From NCBI GenBank assembly GCA_905214715.1, contig CAJMMT010000011.1, positions 1 to 64,000 of the forward strand: a stretch of 64,000 nucleotides of DNA, in the 5' to 3' direction. A program made the translations under genes and the position numbers. This document shows positions 7,449-15,833 of the stretch, in pieces (the stretch's first letter is position 1; each line of letters starts with the position of its first letter). The notes under the pieces were generated by a model. The model saw only the letters and a list, made by a program, of their open reading frames with translations, was not told where the DNA came from and searched no databases. Source of the DNA: an uncultured bacterium. Lineage in GTDB: Bacteria; Bacteroidota; Bacteroidia; Bacteroidales; Muribaculaceae.

Positions 7449-9107
7449 ATGAAACTAATTTTACCCAAAAGCATTGTAGCCACATCGTTTGCCGTCTGCC
7501 TGGCCATGGCCGGAACAGTCGACACGAAGGCTGAACTCGTTGACCTCGGAGAACTCCAGAACGGCGTTACCTACGATTTCCCCGGGCATTACAATCAGGT
7601 ACAGGCTTACTTCGTGGTTCAGGAAACAGGCAAAGTACAGGTGCAATACTCCACCAGCCAACTTGCCGCTTACCGCGACCCGGAACATACCCAGGCGGTT
7701 GAAAGCGACAGTTTCGCTTATATCAACGCCAAGCCCACCCGTACTTACAACGGGTTCAAGGCGGGAGAGACAATATATTTCTACAATAATTTCGTGATGA
7801 ACGACGGCACCATAACCGTCACCAACGGAGACCTCAAGCTTAAACTCGAAGGAGCGTTCCCATCTGATGTGGAATCCGACCCTTCCTATTACGGAGGGCA
7901 GCTATCCATTACCGGCGTCTTCCGTCTCTCTTTCATGTTCAATCTCAACGTTTCTGTAGCGTCAGCAACCGCAACTGTAGGATCGACCACGGTAAATCTC
8001 TCTCCCCAGTCAGGCAACAACGTCTGTGAGATTTTCCCCGGTCCGACCCTCATGAATTTGTATAAGAACGGCACACTGAAAGGAGGCGACACCGTTACTT
8101 TCAAATTATCAGGCGTAACTGAAGCCGGCAATCCCTCCAATAAATTAGGCGACGACGGCACATTAACCATGAACTTCATAATGGCACCGCAACCCGTGGA
8201 GCTGGTTCTTTCAAAGGGAACCCCGGACAGCGGCATGCCGGTACTGCTGTCATACTACCTTCCCGACAACCCGGATGCCATAGTGAAATTCGTATTCTCC
8301 GGCGATATCAACACCGAAGAGGGGAAAGCCCCTTACGGTAAATTCACTTACGGAGACATCGACAATATAGAGGTGCCCATGTATATCGAACAGATTCCCG
8401 CTACGGTCGATGGCAACACAATCACATTCGACATGTCGGGCAAGCTACGCCGTCCCGTCGATATGACGCCTCTGCTGCCTGAAGACGGCCGTCCCGACTA
8501 TATAGTCTTCAAAGTAGTCAACATCTTCGATACCACAGGACAGCGGATATACATCAACAGTCAGGCCACTCCGTTCTCTCTCGTCTACAATTACGATCTT
8601 GAGGTTCTCAACTATAATGTAGCCGCAGACTTCACTCCTCTTGCCGCCAACGGCATAAAAGAAGGAGCTCCCATGGAGATATTCGTCATGGACGGAGCTT
8701 TCATCACTTTCAACGGCATCAAGTTCTCTTACACCGCCAAAGGCGAAGCTGCCGAGGTAACGGTACCTCTCGACAACCTTACCATCTCAGCCGACGAGTA
8801 TAACCCTGAGACCGATATAGTCATCAACCTCGATGTCCCGACTCTCGATAATATCGACGCGGGTAGCCCGATTACAGTCACCCTCGCCGACATGGTCTGC
8901 GCCGACGGACTGGATCACAGCAAGAATGTAGAGTACGTTTACAACAACTATGTGAGCGGCGTGGCCAGTCTCGATGCCGACACCCGAAACAAAGATGTAT
9001 TCAATTCGCAGGGTGTCAAGATAATCGACAACGCTTCCGACAATGACCTCAGCAATCTTCCCGCAGGACTTTACATAGTCGGCAACCGTAAAATAATCGT
9101 AAGATAA
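7449..9107 (+). CDS. Secreted protein with type IX-like C-terminal sorting tail
   Basis: The 552-residue protein begins with a signal peptide (MKLILPKSIVATSFAVCLAMAGTV). It then shows beta-rich sequence without a named enzyme domain. The last ~45 residues (DVFNSQGVKIID...LPAGLYIVGNRKIIVR) match the short sorting tail of Bacteroidales secreted proteins, related to the T9SS type A domain. So it should cross the outer membrane and be surface-attached or released. It is followed 19 bases later by a second protein of the same kind; the two are probably one operon. The ligand or function is not recognised. The long leader contains a palindromic repeat that may affect expression. Confidence 0.85.
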   Translation: MKLILPKSIVATSFAVCLAMAGTVDTKAELVDLGELQNGVTYDFPGHYNQVQAYFVVQETGKVQVQYSTSQLAAYRDPEHTQAVESDSFAYINAKPTRTYNGFKAGETIYFYNNFVMNDGTITVTNGDLKLKLEGAFPSDVESDPSYYGGQLSITGVFRLSFMFNLNVSVASATATVGSTTVNLSPQSGNNVCEIFPGPTLMNLYKNGTLKGGDTVTFKLSGVTEAGNPSNKLGDDGTLTMNFIMAPQPVELVLSKGTPDSGMPVLLSYYLPDNPDAIVKFVFSGDINTEEGKAPYGKFTYGDIDNIEVPMYIEQIPATVDGNTITFDMSGKLRRPVDMTPLLPEDGRPDYIVFKVVNIFDTTGQRIYINSQATPFSLVYNYDLEVLNYNVAADFTPLAANGIKEGAPMEIFVMDGAFITFNGIKFSYTAKGEAAEVTVPLDNLTISADEYNPETDIVINLDVPTLDNIDAGSPITVTLADMVCADGLDHSKNVEYVYNNYVSGVASLDADTRNKDVFNSQGVKIIDNASDNDLSNLPAGLYIVGNRKIIVR

Positions 9108-9126
9108 TTAACTAATTACAATAATC

Positions 9127-11172
9127 ATGAAAGTAAAATCCTTACTTCTTTCAGCCGCGATGCTTACCACATCGGCAAGCATGATGGCCTTTGACTGGAA
9201 CGGGTATGTGTCTATCAATCCTGACCCGGCCACTACCGTCGAGTATCTGTCTGATTTCAACAGCGTCATTATCAACTATGGGGCAAACGAAGTGTCTGTT
9301 GACGCTTCCGCCGGTATGCCCTATCTTACCCGTAAGGAATCCAATACTGTCACCTATGCCGATGGTGCCCAGCTCTGGCAGATGGCCCTCGAATACATGG
9401 GCCAGTATGCCATTCAGATAACATTTCCGGACCTCACCGAATACGGCGAGTACACCCTTACCGTTCCGGCCGGTATCATGACCGCAGAAGGCGAGTCCAG
9501 CCCCGAAATGAATTTCAGCTATAATGTGGTAGATCCCAACGCACCTCTCGATCTTCCGCCGCTGGAACTGATATCTGTCGATCCTGTACAAGGTACGGCT
9601 CTCGAGTCTCCCGGCGCAAGCGAAGGGCGTACTTACACAATCAACACCAACCTCAACAAGGAGATAGCTTATCTGGAAGCATCATGGTATGATGTTACAG
9701 ACCCCGACAACATCATCTATATCGCAGAAACCTCCAGCCAGCACCTTGACGATAACGGAGAAATTCCCGATACTCCCCTCGAGTTTATGAAGATTTCTTC
9801 CGGAGGCGATAAAATGTATATCGGCCATCAGTATGAAATGCGCGTAAAATGCTACAATTCATACGGCTATAACAAGAAGTCGGTAGGCGAGCTAATTATA
9901 ACCTACACGGGAGCCTGCGAAGAGTATATCTATTCCGACATACAGCTGATAAGCATCGCTCCCAACCCCAACGATTACGTTATCGAGGCTCCCGAAGAGG
10001 GTAAGTTCTATGTGAAGTTCTCGGGCCCCGTAACCATCGACGAGACTCTCAGCAACATGCCCATCGGAATAGCCGAATCTTCCCCGTACGAGTCTATCAC
10101 TCCTAATGAAGACAATACCGAATTCACATTCGTTATTCCGGAGAGCGTACTCAACCAGACAACTGTAGTAAACTGCAATGTAGTGGCCCACGATGCCGAA
10201 GGCCGTGCGGTGCTTCCCTGCGAAGAGTATGCCTATATGACCAACGGCTCTGAAGAGAAAGCCGGCGTAATGATCAGCTATCAATCAGGTGTAGCCAACA
10301 AGCCCCTTACCGTATCTCCCGAAAGTGGCACATACAGCGAGCTTACCAGATTCCGCCTGTCATGCTCTATAAACGGTACCGACTATGAGATTATGCCAAG
10401 TTGGATGGATTATCCCTATATTACCAAAGGCCGTGAGAGAGTGTATACCTTCAACTTGGAAAACGATATCGAGACCGACCCCGAAGCCGGTTATTTTGAT
10501 CCGATTTATTGGATGGACCTCGTTCTTCCCGAAGCCATCACCGAGCCTGGCAACTACGCTCTCATTATTCCCTCGAACTCATTCGCTCTCTCGAACGGAG
10601 GCTACGACCAATATAACATCAAGAGCATGGTAATTTCCTACACCATTGAAGGTGGAGAAGTTCCTGAGGTTGTTTACGATCTTGAAGGCACTATAACTCC
10701 TGCACCCGGCTCTGATGTAGAGTCTATCTCCGAATTCAAGATTTCGTACCCCGAAGATGTATATATTGTCGGCTACGATGTCTACCTGCTCGATGAGCAG
10801 GGCAACGAAGTTGCCAAGGCCGAAAAAATTGAATTCGATCCCAATGATTGGGATAATTGCCACGATGTCTTCATTACCTTCACACCTGCTGTAACCGAAG
10901 ACGGAGAGTATACTCTCTATATTCCTCAAGGTACCATCGGAGATGAGACATACGGCATGGAAAACGGAGTGACCGGCCGCGCCAACCCGGACATCCGCGC
11001 CCAGTACAGCATCAAGGCAGTCGGTGTAGATACCATCGTTGCCGAAGGTGTGACAGGTGATGTTTACGATATCACCGGCAAGCTCGTGGTACGCGACGCT
11101 TCGGCTACCCAGATCAACGGTCTCGACAAGGGTATCTACATCATCAACGGCAAGAAGGTCGTTGTGAAATGA
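9127..11172 (+). CDS. Secreted multi-domain beta-rich protein with sorting tail
   Basis: 681 residues. A signal peptide (MKVKSLLLSAAMLTTSASMMA) is followed by several Ig-like or 'bacterial Ig' segments of about 110 residues. These carry recurring patterns such as GEYTLTVPAGIM, GNYALIIPSNSF and GEYTLYIPQGTI, each near the end of one segment. The final residues (GDVYDITGKLVV...LDKGIYIINGKKVVVK) are the sorting tail shared with neighbours. No enzyme motif is seen; an adhesive or structural surface role fits. It lies 19 bases after the previous gene and is followed by a strong terminator hairpin, so the two likely form an operon. Confidence 0.85.
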   Translation: MKVKSLLLSAAMLTTSASMMAFDWNGYVSINPDPATTVEYLSDFNSVIINYGANEVSVDASAGMPYLTRKESNTVTYADGAQLWQMALEYMGQYAIQITFPDLTEYGEYTLTVPAGIMTAEGESSPEMNFSYNVVDPNAPLDLPPLELISVDPVQGTALESPGASEGRTYTINTNLNKEIAYLEASWYDVTDPDNIIYIAETSSQHLDDNGEIPDTPLEFMKISSGGDKMYIGHQYEMRVKCYNSYGYNKKSVGELIITYTGACEEYIYSDIQLISIAPNPNDYVIEAPEEGKFYVKFSGPVTIDETLSNMPIGIAESSPYESITPNEDNTEFTFVIPESVLNQTTVVNCNVVAHDAEGRAVLPCEEYAYMTNGSEEKAGVMISYQSGVANKPLTVSPESGTYSELTRFRLSCSINGTDYEIMPSWMDYPYITKGRERVYTFNLENDIETDPEAGYFDPIYWMDLVLPEAITEPGNYALIIPSNSFALSNGGYDQYNIKSMVISYTIEGGEVPEVVYDLEGTITPAPGSDVESISEFKISYPEDVYIVGYDVYLLDEQGNEVAKAEKIEFDPNDWDNCHDVFITFTPAVTEDGEYTLYIPQGTIGDETYGMENGVTGRANPDIRAQYSIKAVGVDTIVAEGVTGDVYDITGKLVVRDASATQINGLDKGIYIINGKKVVVK

Positions 11173-11183
11173 TTTACGCTATA

Positions 11184-11231
11184 AGTCTTTAAGTCTTTAA
11201 GTTCCTTAAAGTCCTTAAGATCCCTAAAGAC
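11184..11231. repeat. Short CTTTAAG/CCTTAAAG repeat cluster
   Basis: A run of 8-10 bp units such as AAGTCTTTAAGTCTTTAAG, CCTTAAAGTCCTTAAGATCC and CCCTAAAGACC directly after the stop codon. A very similar cluster lies at 30985-31050 after another gene. It is a simple intergenic microsatellite-like repeat; its function is unknown. Confidence 0.7.
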
Positions 11232-11261
11232 CAATCGCAGACGACTGCGACAATCTACAAA

Positions 11262-11291
11262 ACCCGGCGGGGGCTGACCCTCCCGCCGGGT
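11262..11291 (+). terminator. Terminator hairpin
   Basis: Perfect 10-bp GC-rich stem ACCCGGCGGG (11262-11271) and CCCGCCGGGT (11282-11291) with a 10-nt loop. It lies 90 bases after the end of the two-gene secreted-protein unit. The following sequence is A-rich, not T-rich, so termination efficiency is uncertain. Confidence 0.6.
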
Positions 11292-11377
11292 ACAAAGAGA
11301 ATCCAACATTTAAATCAGAAAACAGCCTTCATGCAGACACTTGACCGCATGTAGGCTATGTTTCCAACCTATTATCA

Positions 11378-14300
11378 ATGAAAACCAACTTGTTAGCTTT
11401 TGCAGCATTTGCCTGCGCTGTTTCCGTCGCTTACGCACAGACACCGCAAGTACCTGCAATACACACGTTTGTCCCGGCAGACAGCAACGGGCAAGTGTTC
11501 CACATGTCTGACAACGGCAAATGGGCCGTCGGTCAGGCTTTCAGTGACGCAGCCGTCTATAGTTCCCCTTTCCTCATGAACCTTGAAGATGGCTCCGTCT
11601 CCAATCTTTATACCGACACCCAAAAAGACCTGGAAGGCGAGGCCCGCGACGTTACAGACGACGGCAAGCTTATCGCCGGAAGCTGGTGTGGCAATCCCGC
11701 CGTCTATAACACCGAAACCAAAATCTGGCAAGACCTTCCCGTACCGACCGGCTTCAAATATCAGTCAGGCGTGGTGTCGACCATCACTCCCGACGGAAAG
11801 TATGCCGTAGGCTATTTCTACATCGGTTCTGCGGGTTCGGGCGGAGCGGTGTCGTACATTGAACGCTCCATGATGTGGGACCTCTCGGGGCAGGAACCTG
11901 TATGCGTAACCCTATCTGACGTTCCCGAGTTCGACACAGCCGGAAACAACGCCGACTCGGTACGTTTCATCGACCTTACCACAGACGGTCAGAACATCCT
12001 CGTATATGTAAACTTCACAGCCCCCATGACTGCATGGACTTACATGTATAATGTTCCCTCACAGACCTATACTCCTCTTGGCACTGTAGTGGAGAACGGC
12101 AAGGTTTACCCCGGCAGCGGAGAGATAATCGCCGTAGACGAAGGCAAATTCTCGAAAGACGGTCGCCTCATCGGCCTCTCGGCCATAAACCAGGACGACG
12201 AAAGTGTGATTGCCATTTATGACATTGCCGCCAAAACATTCACCGTAGTGCCTGAAAGCACCGGAAAATTCTTCGGAGACATAGACAACAACGGTGTCAT
12301 CTACGCCTCTACGCCTAACAACATGCCTCTGAGAAACTGGGGATTCTATGCCCAGGGTTACTGGTTCGACTGGAAACAAGTGCTCGACCAGCAGTGGGGG
12401 ATAGACTGGCAGAACGATATCGTGAAAGACGACCTCGGCATGTCGGGCACGGTTTCTTGTGTCTCCGCCGATGGTCTTGAAGTTATGTCCGTGGCCTATG
12501 ATTCCAAACCCACCAAGGTCTTCAAGATCAATCTTGTCGGGTCTCTTGACGAGCTGGGCAAGACTCTCGACCCATTGGCAAACCACATCATAACCCCGGC
12601 CGAAGGTTCCGTATTCTCCAACGTCCGCACAATCAGCATCGAATTTGACCGCGATATAGAGGTACTGGGCTCCCGCAATGCCGCCTATATCCTCGATCCC
12701 GACGGGAATCAGGTTTACCAGAGTATGGCCTTCACCCAGCAGGCCGGCGAGTCGCGTATCCTCTCGATAACCTTCCGCAACGCCGTTCTTGCCAAAGACA
12801 AGACCTATACCGTCGTAATCCCCGCAGGCACGATTGGTATAAAGGGAGACTCCGGACGTACCAACAGCGAAATACGTATCAACTACGTAGGACGAGATAA
12901 CGTAGCTGTCGCTCCCCTCCAGATTTCTCCCGAACCCGGAACCGGAATGCCGCGTCTTTCAATGGGTACCAATCCCGTTACCATTACTTTCGATGCCATG
13001 CTTAGCCCTCTCGAGGACGGAGGCGTAGAGCTTTACAGCATGCAGGACAACAATTGGGAACTCCTGACAACACTTTCGGGCGATATACAGGGCAACAAAC
13101 TTACTGTCTATCCTCTCTCCGAGATCCGTCTGGCAAAAGACAACCGCTATAAAATAGTGGTCAAAGCCAACACTGTCGGAGACCTTGCCGGCAACAACGG
13201 CAACGAGATGTTCGAGTTTGAATACGTAGGTACATTCGAACGCGACGTGCGTCCAGACAATGGCATGATATTCAAAATAGACTTCAACAGCGGCTTTGAA
13301 GAAATGATGCTCTACGATGGCGACCACAACACTCCGCAGAGCACGATGGCAAACTGGGGCTTCACATATGAATATCCCTGGTGGATGGCACGCGACGACG
13401 AATCCTCTTCCGACCAGGCCGCCGTTTCCCACTCTCTCTACTCTCCCGCCGGCACCAGCGACGACTGGATGATAACACCTCAGCTCTACATACCTGATGC
13501 CGATACCCGTCTCACATTCCAGAGCCAGAGCTACAAAAAGAATGCAGAAGACCATCTGAAGGTATATGTATACGCTACCGAGAATGTATTCACTGCAATC
13601 AGCAACTCCGTGATAGAAAGATTCAAAGCCAATGCCGAGCTCATTTACGATGAAATACAGTCGCCCGGAGCCAGCGAGGAACTTCTCGCCGGAGACTGGA
13701 AAGATAATGAAATCAGTCTCGCCAAATATGCAGGCAAAGATATCTACATCGCTTTCGTAAACGACAATAACAACCAGAGCGCCGTGTTCGTCGACAACAT
13801 CACCGTGGAACGCGACCTCCAGTTCTCCGTCAGCTTCAATGTAGAGGAATATGTGGTCGACGCCACCGAAACTCCGGTAGCAGGCCGAATAGAGGTTCTG
13901 ACCGCTGACTCGTTCAAGGGAGTCGAGCTGAAGCTTTACGATGCCGAAGACAATCTGGTAGATGAAATCAGCAATCCCGATGCCACTATGACAAAGGGAG
14001 ATGTATATGACTTCAGCTTCGAAAAACAATTGCCTCTCATCAAGAGCGCGCGCAACAGATATCGCGTGGAAGCGAAGGTAGGCGATGTCGCTACATCATT
14101 CACCGGTTCGATCATCAACCTGAACTTCAAGCCACGCCGCACAGTCGTGATCGAAGAGGTTACCGGCTCCAAATGTCAGTTCTGTCCGCTCGGCCACCGT
14201 GCCCTTGAGGTTCTCGGCGACCTTTACGGGGACCAGCTTATTCCTATCGCCGTTCACAGTTACAGCGGCGGCTCCGACTTCCTGACCAACTGGACCTCCG

Positions 14301-15079
14301 CCTATGGAGCTTTCCTCGGAATGAGCGCAGCCCCGACGGGTGCCGTTAACCGTAAGGAAGCCGGTTCACCCTTTGCCTCCGACGGTATATACTACTATTA
14401 TAACGACCCCGTCAACGAGAATACATGGTTCGATATGGTAAGCCGACAGGTAGCTCAGCTTACCGAAGCAGAGGTCGACATAGACAAAGCCGTCATCAAT
14501 CCTACCGACAAGACCATCTCGATAGAAGCCTCCATGCGCTACGCCTACGACAACGACAACGTCAACCTGAACCTCTTCACCGTGGTGCTCGAGAACGGTC
14601 TGCGCGGTCGCCAGAGCAACGGCATATATAACAACACCAGCGAAACTCTTGGTCCCTGGGGTCATGGCGGCAAGTATGGTCAGTCTACCGTAAACTATAC
14701 CTTCGACCATGTGGCCCGCGGTATGCACGGAACCAATTTCACCGGTGTCTCCGGCTTCTTCCCCCGTTCGATCACAGCCGGAGAGAGCTATCCCGCAAGC
14801 TATACCTTCGAGATTCCGGCTTATCTCGAGAATAACGCCAACGCCGAAGTTGCGGTAATGCTTATCGATGCCAATACCGGGTATATCGTCAATGCAGCCC
14901 GCAAGCTCCTCACTGTCGAAGGCTCAGGTGTCGATTCAATCGCGACTGACAGCAACGCACCCGGCGACGTTTATTCGATAACCGGCGTAAAGGTGCTCCG
15001 CAACGCCGTTCCGTCCGATTTCAGCACACTCGCTCCCGGCATATATATCTACAACGGACGCAAGATTCAGGTGAAATAA
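11378..15079 (+). CDS. Large secreted protein: repeat propeller-like, Ig-like, choice-of-anchor J and Omp28 thioredoxin-like domains
   Basis: 1,233 residues with a signal peptide (MKTNLLAFAAFACAVSVAYA). Residues about 40-390 hold repeated DGKxAVG-type units (NGKWAVGQ, DGKLIAGS, DGKYAVGY), a propeller-like pattern. Residues about 400-620 are Ig-like segments. Residues about 630-790 are a choice-of-anchor J / cleaved-adhesin-like jelly roll (NWGFTYEYPWWMARDD, DDWMITPQLYIPD). Residues about 920-1150 resemble the Omp28 family with a thioredoxin-type CxxC near 933-936 (CQFCPLGHRALE). The last 60 residues (DVYSITGVKVL...LAPGIYIYNGRKIQVK) are the secretion tail. The CxxC suggests a redox-active or structural disulfide on the cell surface; this is inference. 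It stands alone with its own terminator. Confidence 0.87.
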   Translation: MKTNLLAFAAFACAVSVAYAQTPQVPAIHTFVPADSNGQVFHMSDNGKWAVGQAFSDAAVYSSPFLMNLEDGSVSNLYTDTQKDLEGEARDVTDDGKLIAGSWCGNPAVYNTETKIWQDLPVPTGFKYQSGVVSTITPDGKYAVGYFYIGSAGSGGAVSYIERSMMWDLSGQEPVCVTLSDVPEFDTAGNNADSVRFIDLTTDGQNILVYVNFTAPMTAWTYMYNVPSQTYTPLGTVVENGKVYPGSGEIIAVDEGKFSKDGRLIGLSAINQDDESVIAIYDIAAKTFTVVPESTGKFFGDIDNNGVIYASTPNNMPLRNWGFYAQGYWFDWKQVLDQQWGIDWQNDIVKDDLGMSGTVSCVSADGLEVMSVAYDSKPTKVFKINLVGSLDELGKTLDPLANHIITPAEGSVFSNVRTISIEFDRDIEVLGSRNAAYILDPDGNQVYQSMAFTQQAGESRILSITFRNAVLAKDKTYTVVIPAGTIGIKGDSGRTNSEIRINYVGRDNVAVAPLQISPEPGTGMPRLSMGTNPVTITFDAMLSPLEDGGVELYSMQDNNWELLTTLSGDIQGNKLTVYPLSEIRLAKDNRYKIVVKANTVGDLAGNNGNEMFEFEYVGTFERDVRPDNGMIFKIDFNSGFEEMMLYDGDHNTPQSTMANWGFTYEYPWWMARDDESSSDQAAVSHSLYSPAGTSDDWMITPQLYIPDADTRLTFQSQSYKKNAEDHLKVYVYATENVFTAISNSVIERFKANAELIYDEIQSPGASEELLAGDWKDNEISLAKYAGKDIYIAFVNDNNNQSAVFVDNITVERDLQFSVSFNVEEYVVDATETPVAGRIEVLTADSFKGVELKLYDAEDNLVDEISNPDATMTKGDVYDFSFEKQLPLIKSARNRYRVEAKVGDVATSFTGSIINLNFKPRRTVVIEEVTGSKCQFCPLGHRALEVLGDLYGDQLIPIAVHSYSGGSDFLTNWTSAYGAFLGMSAAPTGAVNRKEAGSPFASDGIYYYYNDPVNENTWFDMVSRQVAQLTEAEVDIDKAVINPTDKTISIEASMRYAYDNDNVNLNLFTVVLENGLRGRQSNGIYNNTSETLGPWGHGGKYGQSTVNYTFDHVARGMHGTNFTGVSGFFPRSITAGESYPASYTFEIPAYLENNANAEVAVMLIDANTGYIVNAARKLLTVEGSGVDSIATDSNAPGDVYSITGVKVLRNAVPSDFSTLAPGIYIYNGRKIQVK

Positions 15080-15095
15080 ACCTTATATCTTTATA

Positions 15096-15132
15096 AATTA
15101 AGCGGGATTCCTTAACGGAGTCCCGCTTAATT
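15096..15132 (+). terminator. Rho-independent terminator
   Basis: AATTAAGCGGGATTCC (15096-15111) pairs with GGAGTCCCGCTTAATT (15117-15132) with one mismatch. ATTTTTATTTG follows. It lies 17 bases after the stop of the large secreted-protein gene. Confidence 0.88.
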
Positions 15133-15139
15133 ATTTTTA

Positions 15140-15171
15140 TTTGTAAAGGAATGCGCTTATTATTATATTTG
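15140..15171 (+). promoter_or_regulatory. Promoter of the DUF4254 operon
   Basis: TTTG (15140-15143), 20 nt, TATATTTG (15164-15171), a consensus Bacteroidetes promoter. The predicted start near 15178 leaves a leader of about 20 nt before the ATG at 15199. Confidence 0.8.
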
Positions 15172-15198
15172 CGTAGATAATTATGACAAATCCGAAAT

Positions 15199-15813
15199 AT
15201 GACACATCAAGCCCTGGCCCGCAAAGCCAACGATATTTTCGACCGCTGTGTGGCGGACTACCACATAGCCGACAATGTAGACACCCCGATAGCCAATCCG
15301 TTTGCCGAAGGAAGCATCGAGGCCACACTCTACGCCAAATGCTGGGTAGATGCCGTGCAATGGCATCTTGAAGACATTATCCGCGACCCGGACATCGACC
15401 CCGCCGACGCGCTCGCGCTCAAACGTCGTATCGATGCCTCCAATCAGGTACGCACCGACATGGTGGAAGAGATCGATACCTGGTTCCGGAATATATTCGC
15501 CGATGTGAAACCGACCCCCGACGCCACCATCAATACCGAATCGCCGGCATGGGCCATCGACCGGCTTTCTATTCTTGCGCTCAAACTCTGGCATATGAAG
15601 GAGCAGGCAGAACGTACCGACGCCTCCGACGCATTGCGGGCCAAATCCGCCGCACGACTCGAAATATTGCGAGAGCAGCGTGCCGATCTCACACAAGCCA
15701 TCGACACGTTACTTGAAGATATAGCCGCCGGCCGCAAATACATGAAGGTATACCGGCAGATGAAACTCTACAACGACCCGGACACCAATCCCGTGCTCTA
15801 CGCAAAGAAATAA
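15199..15813 (+). CDS. DUF4254 family protein
   Basis: The 204-residue cytoplasmic, helix-rich protein matches the DUF4254 family. Its start has the usual length and EGSIEATLYAKCWVDAVQWHLEDIIRDPDID lies near residue 35. No catalytic motif is known. The family is commonly encoded beside a glycosyltransferase family 9 gene in Bacteroidales, as here, where that gene begins 21 bases downstream. This suggests a link to lipopolysaccharide or other surface-glycan assembly. A consensus promoter sits just upstream, so this is probably the first gene of a three-gene operon ending with the beta-barrel protein. Confidence 0.85.
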   Translation: MTHQALARKANDIFDRCVADYHIADNVDTPIANPFAEGSIEATLYAKCWVDAVQWHLEDIIRDPDIDPADALALKRRIDASNQVRTDMVEEIDTWFRNIFADVKPTPDATINTESPAWAIDRLSILALKLWHMKEQAERTDASDALRAKSAARLEILREQRADLTQAIDTLLEDIAAGRKYMKVYRQMKLYNDPDTNPVLYAKK

Positions 15814-15833
15814 AACTTAAGGGTAAATAAGAA

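Noticed and set aside
12959..14029. A 356-residue minus-strand frame
   Set aside because: Antisense shadow of the large secreted-protein gene, created by its codon bias.
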